Of a DNA stretch of 64,000 bases, positions 12,201-22,589 are shown one piece after another (position 1 is the first letter of the stretch; each line of letters opens with the position of its first letter). Under the pieces are notes generated by a model. It was given only the letters and a program-made list of their open reading frames with translations, was not told where the DNA came from and searched no databases. The stretch spans positions 1 to 64,000 of the forward strand of contig WFMF01000246.1 in assembly GCA_011033025.1 (NCBI GenBank), read 5' to 3'. Source of the DNA: Beroe forskalii. Its lineage: Eukaryota; Ctenophora; Nuda; Beroida; Beroidae. Made by a program: the position numbers and the translations under genes.

Positions 12201-15200
12201 GTTGTGTCAGTTTTCCACTTCAGCTCCTTCTTCTGCATGTAGACGGTGGAGGCAGCTCGATGAGCACCATGGTTGGAGTCGTCACAATAAGGGGTTGTCA
12301 GCTGCTTGTAAACAGTGGTGATCCTGGCTCTGAAACCACTTTCAGTAGTTTCTGTTAAAATATTCTGTCAGAACAGTGAAAAGCAATAACAGTGCCTTCG
12401 AGTAGCCAAAAATTGTTGGACAAAGATTTAAGGACCCAAAAAATGAAAATTTCAATTTTTTCGCTCAAAATTTTTCCAAGTCCAGAAAATTTTCTAAGTG
12501 AAAAATTTTTCAAAATATTCTTAAAAACCACTTTTTTCCACGTTTCATGCAATTCTGATCATTTTAAGCCAAAAGTTTTTTCTGAATTTTTGAAAATTAC
12601 CCAATTAGCTAATTGGCCAATTAACTAATCATCTGACAAAAGTTGCCAAAGAAAAAGTTGTTCCCTCGATGAGATAGACATCCTGAATCAATTCCGAAGT
12701 CTCTATGACCATCAGAAGTCGAAATAATCAGGTCTCATATTACCGCCTGAGGGCAAAAATGGCGGCCCTGACCCCAGACGTCGATTCACACAATGTTACC
12801 TCCTAGGATTTTTTTATTATGCTTCAAACTAACGAAAACCGTTGAGAAACTGCGTGGAGAATGAAAAGTACACTGCACAGCTTGATATTTCATAACTTGG
12901 CTCAGGAAGGTCGTAGAGACTTCGTTTTGGGCGAAAACGAAGCGCAATGGCCATGTTTGTATACAATTGTTGAAGAAATTATGCACTAAAATAACCAGAG
13001 AAAAAGTTATGACCGAAAACAGTTTTTAAGCCTATGAAGAAAATTTTCGGTGATTTTCGAACCGTTAGCAACCCGTGTTTAAAGCGATTTTTGACGGTTA
13101 CTAGGCCTTTAGACCATGTAGAATCGAATTAGCTTGGTCACGACATCTGATCTCGATGGCGCCAAGTCGATATTGACCACGCCCCTTTTTAAGGTTGCGC
13201 AGGCTTGGATATTTCATAACTTGGCTCAGGAAGGTCGTAGAGACTTCATTTTGGGCGCAAACGAAGCGCAATCGTCATGTTTCTAGACAATTGTTCATAA
13301 AGATATGCCCTAAAATGCTCAGGAAGATAGTTGTGGGCGGAAAACTGATTTTTGGCACCCGCGGGACATATAGCGGAGGCGTTTTTTGTATCTTGGCCCA
13401 GGAAAGTCGTCGTAGAGAGTTTGTTTGGGTGCTAATGAATTGCAAAAGTCATGTTTTTATTCGACTTGTTAATAAAAATTTGCCCTAAATGGTCAGGAAG
13501 AGAGTTATGGGCGAATAACTGACTTTTCTTGGTACCTGCAAGGCATAGCAGAGGCGATTTTGTATTCGCCCAGGAAGATCGTAGAGGCTTGCCAGGGTGC
13601 AACGAATCGCAATGACCATGTTTATACTTTTATATACGACTTGTTAATAAAGATATACTCATGAACAGAGGTATGAGCCAAAAACTGATTTTTTGGGCAC
13701 CTGTGAAGCATAGGCCCTACCTCTTGTACCTCATTTCCGTTTCCAAAATTCCGATGGGGACCCCATTATACCACCTGTTGTAGACTGCCCGTGGTCCAAT
13801 CCAGTAATAAGTTTTAGTTCGGCCTAGTGTAACCTGGTACTGGAGGGAGATTGGGAATTTTTCTGAAGAAGTGGGATGTCAATAGTCAATAACGCCTATG
13901 TTATTCTTGGCATGTACCCAAAAAACCGTTTTTTGCTTTTAATTTTATCTATGATCGTTTTAGAGCATATTATGCCTATCAATAACTATTGTTGACAAGT
14001 ATATATGCAATCAAATGATCAAGAACAGGGTGTTAGCTACAGTGGGAGCGAACATCCCATTGTGGAACCAATTTTTGATCGAAAATCAAGTTGAGTTGTG
14101 TAGAAAATATGGTTTTAATTGATGAACTTGTGAAATAGTCCCCTAGCTCCATAGAATAATAGAATTCACTAGCCCCCACTAACTAACAAAAGATTCTTAA
14201 TTTTTAGCTATGCAGCTCCCACGAAGCTCTCATTAGTTCCCACACAGCTCCCACGCAGATTAGATGCAACACAGCTCCCAATTATTTGCTCCCATAGATG
14301 GGATCATTCAAATTCTCCTTTACAGGAGTAACCACGATGGTACCTTGACTTAGCTAAGGCATTCGACAAAGTGGATCACGAGCTGGGTCAATGTGGGGTT
14401 TCTAGGGTAAACTTCTTCATTGGATCCTCAAATACAGGAAATGATTCGTCACCATAAAAGGCTTCCATTCTTCTCTCATTTGTCCTCAGTGAAATACCTC
14501 AAGGGTCAGTCCTAGGTCCCATACTCTTCCTCGAACGCATAAACAATCTGCAATGCCATATCACAGGCTCTGTTGCTGGTACTTTAATTTTGTCTAAGTG
14601 TGAAGATGTCTCTGTTCTCCAGGACGACATCAATTCCGTGGTGAAGTGGGCCACTCAGAGTAGCATGAAAACAAATTCGATACCTCGCTTACAAGACTTC
14701 ATTCAATGAGATTCTGTTACTGTTCGTGTTGATAATATCTTGAAGATCTTTCTTTCGCTGTTGTGTGGGTCCAGTACAGCACCCCATCAGGACATATTTG
14801 TAGGTACCTCAGCAACCCGTGTCAAATACCTTGGTTTCCACCTCAGTCCAGACATGAAGTGGTCTCTCCAGGGTACAGTTGCTGCTCAAAATGGAAGTAA
14901 AAAGCTAACTGGGTGCTCAGTTTATTCTCAGACCGGCCGAAGGATGCTGTACAAAAGTATTGTTCGCAGTCAACTTGAATACTCCTATCCAGTTTGGAGC
15001 CCTAAGACAAACTGGAATCCACCCAACGTGATTTTACACACTGCAACATTGGAAGTACTACTGGGAAAGGTTGAAGAGACTTGGACCACGGGCGGCCTAC
15101 AACAGTTAAACCAATTAAGTTTCCATTACATGCAGACAAGAAGTAGGTGCTATGCATCACAGGTGCCCAAACAATTGACAGTTCTTCGTTCATACTTCTG

Positions 15201-18200
15201 TTCCTGAGCATATCTTTATTTAGTAAGTCATTTATAAACATAGTCATTTCGATTCGTTTGCGCTCAAAATAAAGTGTCTAGGACCTTCCTGGGCCAAAAT
15301 ACAAAATTGTCTACACTAGTCCACTACGCCCTGCAGGTGTCCAAGTTATCAGTTTTTTGTCCAATACTCTGTTCCTGAGGAATTTAGGGCATATTTTTAT
15401 CTGTAAGTTGTATATAAACATGGTCATTGCGGTTCGTTTGCACACACGACAAAGTCTCTACGACATTCCTGGGCCATACGACATATTATAGGGTACGGAA
15501 AAGAGGTACAAGAGGTAGGGGCTATGATTCACAGGCGCCCAAAAAATCAGTTTTTGGCTCATACCTCTGTTCATGAGTATATCTTTATTAACAAGTCGTA
15601 TATAAACATGGTCATTGCGATTCGTTTGCACCCACAACGAAGCCTCTACGATCTTTCTGGGCCAAGATACAAAAATCGCCTCTGCTATGCCTTGCGGGTA
15701 CCAAGAAAAGTCAGTTATTCGCCCATAACTCTCTTCCTGACCATTTCAGGGCAAATGTTTATTAACAAGTCGAATATAAACATGACTTTTGCGATTCAAT
15801 AGCACCCAAAACAAACTCTCTACGACTTTCCTGGGCCAAGATACAAAAAACGCCTCCGCTATGTCCCGCGGGTGCCAAAAATCAGTTTTCCGCCCACAAC
15901 TATCTTCTTGAGCATTTTAGGGCATATCTTTATGAACAATTGTTTAGAAACATGACCATTGCGCTTCGTTTGCGCCCAAAATGAAGTCTCTACGACCTTC
16001 CTGAGCCAAGTTATGAAATATCAAGCCTGCGCGTAACCTTAAAAAAGGGCGTGGTCAATATCGACTTGGCGCCATCGAGATCAGATGTCCTGACCGAGCT
16101 AGATCGATTCTACATGGTCTAAAGGCCTAGTAACCGTCGAAAAATCGCTTTAAACACGGGTTGCTAACGGATTTTCGAAAATCACCGGAAACTTTCCTCG
16201 CGTAAGGCTTAAAAACTGTTTTTCGGTCATAACTTTTTCTCTGATCATTTTAGTGCATAATTTCTTCAACAATTGTATACAAACATGGCCATTGCGCTTC
16301 GTTTGCGCCCAAAACGAAGTCTCTACGACCTTCCTGAGCCAAGTTATGAAATATCAAGCCTGCGCGTAACCTTAAAAAAGGGCGTGGTCAATATCGACTT
16401 GGCGCCATCGAGATCAGATGTCCTGACCGAGCTAGATCGATTCTACATGGTCTAAAGGCCTAGTAACCGTCGAAAAATCGCTTTTAACACGGGTTGCTAA
16501 CGGATGGACCTTACGTCTTGGACTATCTTCTGAAACTTAATAATTTAAATCATTTGAAATGTGCAATCAATTCACCAAGTACTCAAGTAAACGAGACGAA
16601 TAACACGTTGAAAGTCATAATGTCATTATCATAGTTCAAATAATTACAAATTGATGACGTTTATTAACCGCCTCCTTACTCCTGATTTTAACTTACTCAG
16701 GATGAAGTGAGAAGAGGAAACACTCCCCATTCCCATAGAACTTAGGTTCAGGGTTGTCCCAGGGATGCGAGGCAAAGGCTCCAAATACCTGCGATATTTT
16801 ACAGTCTGGAGAGTGGATGAACACCGACTTTCCCTCGGCGGACCTAAGGCGGACTCACCCTTACCCTAACCATAACACTAACCCCAACCCTAACCATCAT
16901 CCCACCGGCCAACCCTAATTCTTCCCAGATTAGGTTCTCCATAGGTCCAATAAAGCAAGTCCGCCTTAGGTCCGCCGAAGGAGAGTCAGTGTTCCTCCAG
17001 ACTACCGAACTTCGGATTATAATACGGCATTATGAAAATACAGTCTATGAAAGTATAAATATGAAGCACTTACGTATCCCATGAAATCTTTGATGATAAG
17101 GAGATTTGGTCCACCGTTCTCCTGGAGAAATGAGAGGTTTATGAGTTTTATAAAAATTGATAAATTTAAGATAATCGACTCTATAGGACTAATAACTATA
17201 TAGGTTTGGAGGTCCCACTCATCTAAAATATCTTAACTTTAACGTTCGCAAATTTTAAGATCTTATGAGCCATGTAATATTGCCCTTGCCATCTTGAAAT
17301 TAGATATGCTGTTTTCCTAACTTATTCTCATTATTATAGGAACTGATGATGTGTGAAAGCAAAAGATTTCAGCCTCATTTGATGAGAATTTATTTCAATA
17401 CATCGGCATTTCATTCTTGTCAGAGCGACTGGCAATTTATGCATTTATCTGAAATAAGATATGTGTCTGGTCAATCACCAAATATTGTGACTGAAAGTCA
17501 CTGAAAGTTCAGAGAAACGATTGCTGAATTATCTACGACATTTTACAAGGAAGTGTAAGCAACAGGTATGAATTTTTTAATACACCTCCCACAGCAAAAT
17601 ATGGCTTCATGTTTATAGCGCCTTTGGAATTCTAGATTTTACGTTATACGGCAGTATTTTTGCGTACACACGACGCTTTTTAAATTGCAAATGCCCGAAT
17701 AAGGTCAAATAAACCGGCGACCTGGACACGATTTCTTCAATTCACTATAGCGAAACAACAAAACAAAGAAAGTTTCACGCAAATGTCAGTGAGATGACTA
17801 TTGGAACCAAACCAGAATATCAAAATGATACCTTCTCACTTTAAAAGCTTTGCATGTAACGCCTGAGCCGTGGGAGGGCGTTACTCTCACAGTGAAAAGG
17901 TAACATTTGTATTTGTAATGTTGCAGTAATCGCACGAAGGGAAGCCGAGTGCCAATTAATGTACTTCTACTAATCACCCGAGGCGAAGCTGAGTGTTGAT
18001 TAGAGCAACAGTATCACCTCTATGGCGTTAGATTAGCGTATCGTACCACGACCAGTTATACATATGCACGGTAGAAATCTGCACGGAAGTGAACAATGTC
18101 AACTTATAAACCCGAAGATGCTGAGGGGGTGTACGGTAAAACTCATGCAGTGCACTAGAATACACGCTATCAGGCTGACAGATATAGACACTCTCAGTCT

Positions 18201-21019
18201 TGCAATTCGGAAAAGTGAGTTGGCACGTTTATAAACCCTTACCCTGCTAGCTCGGAGTAGAGTGCTGCTGCTGATTCCGTGGTGGAAGGTGCTGTAGATC
18301 ATCTTCCACTTGCAACCGTACACTCGCGCGGGCAGGAACTCCGACAACTGGAGGAGTGCTATTAGTATTGTTATTAAACTCCGACAACTGGAGAAGAGGT
18401 GCTATTATTATTCTTATTATATAACGATCGTTATATAATTCTTGCTCCGATAATTTTTGTTATATAACGGCTTCAAAAATGGAGTTTAGGGGTCAATTAA
18501 TAATTTTCATAAGATTTTAAAATTTTCGAAATTTTGGGGTGTGACAATTTTTCCAGGGGTGTGATAACTGTGCAGTTATCACACCCCTCAAAGAACAGTT
18601 ATCACACCTTTGAAAAATTATCACTCCCCAAAAATCAAAACTTTAGAATTTTGGGATTCGTATTTATTTACTATGTAAAATCATTCATCTGACTTTTTAG
18701 ACAATACACTCCCTTGCGCTACACCAGTGTATACATCTTATGTTATCTTGTTTCGGTTTGATAAGTTTGTACATTCACCGTTCACGTTAGTCGTTATATG
18801 AGCCGGGCACGCACGTGCCAGTAAAGAAGCATTAAGATCACTAATTGCCCTCATCCAATAACGACACACCAGTGTTATCTTGTTTTGGTTTCATGAGTTT
18901 GTGTATACTTGTTGGTCGTTATAAGAGCCGCGCACCCACGTTCCAGTAAAGCCGTAAGACCACTTGCTTTCACTCCATTATGATACACCATTGTATACAT
19001 TTATTGTTTTATCTTGTTTTGGTTTCATAAGTTTATGTATACCCGGTAGTCGTTAGGTATATGAGCCGCGCACCCACGTGCCAGTAAGACCACTTGCTCT
19101 CACTCCATAACGATACACCAGTGTATACGTGAATACATTTATTATTTTAAATCTTGTTTTGGTTTCACGAGTTTATGTATACTTGTTGGTCATTATATGA
19201 GCTGCGCACCCACGTGGCACAAGGGACACTTAAACCCTCACCACTTGTCTACAATTTGCCAAAAAATGTGCATCCGTTACGACGTTACACACTTACATGG
19301 AAAAAGATCTTTCTATTTTGTTTTGATGTTGCTTTACATTTCAATCGACAATTGAACTTTAGATAGGACCTTGGAATCAAAAGATATGACAAAAGTTTAT
19401 GAAGATTCCGAACTTACGTTTTTATTCATACTTTCTTAGGCAAATTCAAATATACATAGCGACTCTTCACCATCTAATCTAAAATTACCGGCCACTTCGA
19501 AGCTTGATATTTTCAAGATTCAATTTCAGGCCTTCAAAGGATTTTTATATTTAAAGGCTTCTAAATTCGATTTCTTATTGGAAATCTAGTGTAAATATCC
19601 GCCCGTTTCTCACGTTATATAATAGATTAATCAAACACCCTAAGGATACGTTTATATCAATTATCACACTCGCCTTCGGCTCGAGTGATAATTGGAATTA
19701 TTGCACTCGCCTTCGGCTCGAGCAATAATTCGAATTATCACACACGCTTCGCTCGTGTGATAATTCATATAAACGTATCCTAAGGGTGTTTGATTATCCT
19801 ATATTAAACTATGCGCTATTGGCTGGTTATGGCACGTGATCAAAAGCTTGAAACTAACCTGAGTCAATATATCTGCTACAGATTGATTTAAATAATTTCA
19901 TTTCATTACATCCAAATTAATACATATTCCAGTATACATATTGCCATCATTCTGTGAGTTCAGTCCACTTATTTATCACTAATGCAGTGTTGTATGATAT
20001 TATAAATATTATCAACTGGTCAATGAATGAACAAGGTTGGCATCCTCCTCTGCTTATCAAAACAATGAAAGTTGGCGGCATTTTTCGGACCATGGTGGTT
20101 GGATTCAGGGGATAGAAATTATTTATGTGATTTAACTGAAGCTAATACACTCCTGATATCAGAGAGCATTTACTAAATATTTTGGTATGGTGCACTTTTA
20201 AAAATTGAATAGTGGGAAATGGGAATCTTATAAGCAAAATCTGTAAGCCCATGAAAACTATAGTCATTAAACTCAAATTGAAATTGTTCATTTGATTCAT
20301 ACCTTTTTAGGATCTTCAGGCCCGAAAAGTCGGGAATCATTCATGAGTTCAATTTCCTCATAGTACTGATCTATCTGAAGAGAAAGTTTTTCAATTTGTT
20401 GTTGTAAGAAAGAATATAATAAGATACAGTATATTCACCAAGACAAAAGATTTAATCAACCTAAGTAGGCCTGTATCCAGGGGAGGGTGTGGGGCTGTGG
20501 CCCCCTTGTAAGAATGGGAACCTCCAAAATTTTGCTCTTATTTTAACAGATATTCTTGTGTTAGGATGATACTATGATACTATGATGAGACTATGATATA
20601 TATTTTTGTGTGCAAACGAACACATGAATGAAAAACTTTATATATTTCGACCCCAAAAAATAGCCTAGAACACCCCATTTTCAAAATATCTCCAGGGCTT
20701 TGCCCCAAACCCCTGCCATAACTTGCTCACTGTGCAGGGCCCAACCCAGTAGAAATCCTGGCTACTGGCTTTGAAGTTCTACAATATGAATTATGGATTA
20801 TGGAATATCAATGCTTGTATTTACTGTATAAAGGCCAAAATTTAGTTCACTCTTATTCATAATAGTAAAATGATACAGCAAAATGCACAGTAAATATAGG
20901 TTACTCACCCTGTCTAACAAAGAGACATTTTGAGGGGGTAGCAATGTGGGTTTCTTTGATTCATTCTTCTTGCTTTCAGTTTTCTTGCGTTTTTGCTTGG
21001 ATCCCCAGAGCCATGACAT
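3275..21019 (-). CDS. TLDc-domain protein (TLDC2/OXR1-like), 7 exons, 217 aa
   Basis: Minus-strand exons: 21019-20909, 20374-20303, 18347-18243, 17121-17074, 16788-16697, 9112-9032, 3419-3275. Every intron is GT-AG and every phase joins (654 nt, 217 codons plus stop). The start is MSWLWGSKQ followed by a lysine-rich stretch. Residues from about 62 form a full TLDc domain: LPARVYGCKWKMIYST, GGPNLLIIKDFMGYVFGAFA, FYGNGECFLFSLHP, IYRWSNKNCYC, IIMGGG, FGLWLDEDLL, CETFDNPVL and LELWSF at the end, all in family order. Such domains are known from OXR1, NCOA7 and TLDC2 (oxidative stress resistance, V-ATPase binding). The short length and lack of other domains match TLDC2 best; orthology is inferred. 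The gene spans nearly 18 kb because its introns hold several elements, including a 7.4-kb one in intron 5. Confidence 0.88.
3530..4915. repeat. Minisatellite, unit about 44 bp, about 30 copies
   Basis: Tandem units built on catcactcgtcaaggaaggcg followed by tggtaggagtaggaggggctgg. Units differ by small deletions and G/A changes, and a longer block is itself repeated (about 3,650-3,900 resembles 4,410-4,640), showing higher-order amplification. It lies in intron 6 of the TLDc gene, 110 bp upstream of the last exon. No conserved frame, so not coding. Confidence 0.9.
4960..5325. repeat. Tandem repeat, unit about 74 bp, 4-5 copies
   Basis: Units contain gacgttgacaccattcgtat, ctcatgacgtatgacg, and cgcattccacattccatccc. 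Copies start near 5,030, 5,101, 5,173, 5,239 and 5,317. Each unit holds TGACGT-type motifs. Intronic in the TLDc gene. Confidence 0.8.
5326..6459. other. TLDc intron 6; nothing recognised
   Basis: AT-rich sequence. The minus-strand open frame 6,230-6,439 has no splice signals at useful places and no family resemblance. No gene seen. Confidence 0.4.
6460..7362. mobile_element. TIR element with TCTAGACAGG ends and internal palindromes
   Basis: The ends taagacccgttctagacagg (6,460-6,479) and cctgtctagaacaggtctta (7,343-7,362) are inverted copies. The similarity continues inward for about 60 bp (ggagctattgctc...caattg). Inside the left part are nested palindromes built from gctcgagcaat, including a perfect 36-bp one (6,545-6,585 region). 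A second element (6,665-7,179) has inserted into it. Without that insertion the outer element would be about 390 bp. No coding sequence. Confidence 0.7.
6665..7179. mobile_element. Nested TIR element, ends CCTTAGTAC, TA target duplication
   Basis: The ends ccttagtacacttaagaacg and cgttcttaagtgtactaagg are inverted copies 515 bp apart, flanked on both sides by TA. Internal motifs cacttaattagtgcggttt and aaaccgcactaattaagtg form a further hairpin near the left end. TA duplication and CCTTAGT ends are shared with 61,720-62,453. A Tc1/mariner-like non-autonomous element is the likely class (inference from the TA flanks). Confidence 0.75.
7363..9031. other. TLDc intron 6; nothing recognised
   Basis: AT-rich, with a small palindrome of acatgtttacatgtggttac type at 8,200-8,235. 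The minus-strand open frame at 8,708-8,920 has no family match that I recognise. Part of intron 6 of the TLDc gene. Confidence 0.4.
9355..12880. mobile_element. Inner long inverted-repeat insertion (arms about 1.5 kb)
   Basis: The left arm (about 9,355-10,870) and right arm (about 11,395-12,880) are inverted copies, closed by a spacer of roughly 0.5 kb. Ends are gctgtgcagtgtacttttca and its complement tgaaaagtacactgcacagc. The interruption is visible because the host block acgcgcagg|cttgatatttcat is continuous in the undisturbed right end near 16,020 and 16,350. The arms encode a shared short open frame (10,300-9,857 minus; 11,980-12,321 plus, starting MTGIQHQETLVVV) that differs between arms by frameshifts and stops. 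I do not recognise it. Confidence 0.75.
12881..13740. repeat. Left subterminal repeat array of the composite element
   Basis: Degenerate tandem units of about 115-125 bp, each with a version of aacttggctcaggaaggtcg, tagagacttc, gggcgcaaacgaagcgcaat, and gggcgaaaactgattttt. The inverted counterpart is 15,200-16,360. One full terminal block (13,062-13,200) lies between units. Confidence 0.75.
14330..15210 (+). mobile_element. Dead LINE reverse-transcriptase fragment in the element core
   Basis: Translated across frameshifts, the DNA shows LDLAKAFDKVDHE (14,350), LLHWILKY (14,415), a GVPQGSVLGP-like block (14,500), and in the open frame 14,740-15,207 the thumb-region motifs VKYLGFHLSPDMKWS and MLYKSIVRSQLEYSYPVWSP. 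These are typical of CR1/jockey-type LINE polymerases. The active-site box is degraded and stops are present, so it cannot be active. It sits between the two subterminal arrays, so it was either captured by the element or inserted later. Confidence 0.8.
15200..16500. repeat. Right subterminal repeat array plus two terminal blocks
   Basis: Inverted counterpart of 12,881-13,740, with about ten degenerate 115-125-bp units. Two terminal blocks (16,020-16,155 and 16,355-16,500) are nearly identical, separated by a 200-bp unit mirrored at 12,880-13,062. The open frames here are repeat read-through. Confidence 0.75.
16804..17004. mobile_element. MITE with telomere-like core, in TLDc intron 4
   Basis: Inverted ends tctggagagtggatgaacac and gtgttcctccaga, continuing as ctcggcggacctaaggcgga against tccgccttaggtccgccgaa, form long TIRs. 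The core carries degenerate CCCTAA units (ttaccctaaccataacacta). A fragment with ccttaggtccgcc is also seen at 35,170. The element occupies most of the 286-bp intron between exons ending 17,074 and starting 16,788. Confidence 0.75.
17122..18242. other. TLDc intron 3; nothing recognised
   Basis: AT-rich, no element ends identified. Confidence 0.4.
18421..18640. repeat. Palindrome cluster
   Basis: A perfect 24-bp palindrome attatataacgatcgttata (18,418-18,441) is followed at 18,530-18,635 by a composite hairpin: an inner stem aggggtgtgataactg/cagttatcacacccct and outer arms ggggtgtgacaattttt/gaaaaattatcactcccc. Just before it the exon-3 acceptor region actccgacaactgga is present twice (18,340 and 18,378). 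Confidence 0.65.
18740..19240. repeat. Tandem repeat, unit about 133-141 bp, 4 copies
   Basis: Copies begin with cttgttttggtttcataagt-like sequence at about 18,747, 18,880, 19,013 and 19,154. Each contains gtatac, a tcgttatatgagccgcgcac block and a cacgtg motif. It lies in intron 2 of the TLDc gene. Confidence 0.85.
19628..19795. mobile_element. Cloverleaf-forming palindromic element
   Basis: Outer arms aatcaaacaccctaaggata (cgtttatat) and atataaacgtatcctaaggg (tgtttgatt) pair over about 35 bp. Between them are three consecutive, nearly complete hairpins: caattatcacactcg-ccttcgg-ctcgagtgataattg, gaattattgcactcg...gagcaataattc, and gaattatcacacacg-cttcg-ctcgtgtgataattc. As single strand this folds to a stem with three leaves. 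No coding sequence. Confidence 0.75.
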
Positions 21020-21115
21020 TATTCATTCTGTGGTAAATTGGACAATTAGTTTAGGAACTCAGATTGAGAACACTGGGACACGGGTCTATGTTCATACCCA
21101 TGATACAAGGGCAAG

Positions 21116-21276
21116 AAGACAGGCACATGCATCGTTCCGCGTCGATCAAATGAACTGATCAAATGAAAAATGCACATAATCGCTTTTTGCGCGGAAGTTT
21201 TTGTGAAAGTGTATTATGCGCGTTGTTCATTTGATCAGTCCATTTGATCGACACGGAACGATGAAACCACCACACA
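21116..21276. mobile_element. MITE, CATCGTTCCGCGTCGATCAAAT family, copy 2
   Basis: Inverted ends at 21,130 (catcgttccgcgtcgatcaa) and 21,263, opposite in orientation to the copy at 2,230-2,402. It lies about 100 bp upstream of the TLDc start codon, in the presumed 5' untranslated or promoter region. Confidence 0.7.
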
Positions 21277-21900
21277 TCTATCCAAACCAGATTGCTAAGA
21301 CTAAGTGAGGCCTTGGAGAAAAATTGGCATCCAAAAATCCAATTTTTCTGGAAGGAGATTGAGCTTAGCTTTTGCTGCAACTAGAGTCCTCTGATCATAG
21401 CACCTGTCTGGAGACCAGAAAACTGTCTTATACAGCTCTTATACTTGTCCTTTTTGCTTAGTTGCCCACTCCAAGTACCTATGTCTTTGGTTTTTCTATG
21501 ATCACTTCCATGATGCTACATATCTTCACATTGAGGTCCTCCTTGTCCTCCTCTGGTAAACCAAATGGCAAACACCATGATGTTATGGCTCCTGTCCTCT
21601 TCCAGAACTTTCTTTACTAGACACAATGCTGGCAGGTTTGACCAATGGTTACTCCTGCTGTCCTGACTTCACAATAGAGCTGTTGCTCTTAATTTCCTCT
21701 TTGACTGTTTCCTGGACAGATGACTTCACACATGATTTGACTGCACACAACTGTTTATCTTTAAACTCCAACAAATGCTTCTGAAGCTGAACCACATTTT
21801 CCTGAGACTCAATCATCTTCCTTTGCAGCACAACCATCTCATAAGAGGTTGGCCATGGCTGAAGGGAGAAGTCTTCAGTGACTCATCATGCTTCACCTGC
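21277..21900 (-). mobile_element. LINE ORF1 remnant (coiled coil plus RRM-like part)
   Basis: In minus-strand frames there is a coiled-coil segment (21,837-21,649: VVLQRKMIESQENVVQLQKH onward), then frame-shifted pieces reading EDRSHNIMVFGLPEEDKEDL (about 21,600-21,540), and an SPDRCYDQRTLVAAKAKL block (about 21,410-21,350). The order coiled coil, VVFGLPE-type RNA-binding block and SPDRT-like block is that of ORF1 proteins of many invertebrate LINEs. Several frameshifts and stops; inactive. Confidence 0.65.
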
Positions 21901-22589
21901 ATATTATGATTCTCCTCCTCTTCCCTCAAACAGTTCGGTGCATGTACTGCTCAAGGAATGGAAGAGGACAAATGCTTGGCACAGCATTGCAGCCAGTTAT
22001 TCCTTTTCAATTGATTCACAGTGGTTAACAGCAAAAGCAAATCAATAGTACTTGGGCTACACATCACCTTCAGTTTTCTCTTAAACTACTTATCCCACAT
22101 GTTCACCCACAGTATCTCAGGCATGACCCATTGCAACAACAAAACTTCGTCAACAACTCAGAAGTGCAATCAATTGTAGGATTTGAAAAGTCTTGTCATA
22201 CGATGCATGATCTGCTGATGCCAGCTGCTAAGCAGCTGGCATCAGCACAGAGCTGATTCTCGAGAGGGTCTGTCAATGTCAGACAAGAAAAGTCCTTAGG
22301 GTTTCTAACTAGCAAAATGGGGGTTTGCCAGGTTCAAAACAAAAACATAACCCCTCCAATGCAGGAATTAGAAAATGAAAAACCAAATATGAGCACAAAT
22401 CCTAGTTGTTTGCAGTAAATTTCATTTTAATGAATAGAGTCAAGTAAAACACGAAATTTCAAAAAATTTGAATTTTCCATTATTTCCATGTGAAATAATA
22501 TGATGGAAGAATTGAATTTAGAGGCAAGAAGTCATGTCATTTCAAAATATGCCTCAAGGGGCGTTGTTGTCAAATGGTTTTTGATTGCC
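21901..22589. other. Intergenic; nothing recognised
   Basis: Between the LINE ORF1 remnant and a GC-rich repeat. A short inverted pair ctgatgccagctgctaagca/gctggcatcagcac stands at 22,211-22,247. Confidence 0.4.

Larger units (their letters stand above)
9160..16524. mobile_element. 7.4-kb composite foldback element in TLDc intron 5
   Basis: Outer ends agtccaggacgtaaggtcca (9,160) and tggaccttacgtcttggact (16,505-16,524) are inverted. The next 150 bp (ccgttagcaacccgtgtt...gacctcgatggcgcc region) is also inverted between 9,190-9,345 and 16,355-16,500. This terminal block occurs again at 13,062-13,200 (same direction as the left end) and 16,020-16,150 (same as the right end). Inside lie inverted arrays of about 120-bp subterminal units and a dead LINE. 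The left terminal block is split from the rest by a second inverted-repeat insertion (9,355-12,880). Removing the whole element leaves a host intron of about 220 bp. No transposase was recognised. Confidence 0.8.

Noticed and set aside
14740..15207. Reverse transcriptase as part of a novel defence-like or domesticated system
   Set aside because: Motifs are ordinary LINE thumb-region sequence with upstream frameshifts and lost active site.
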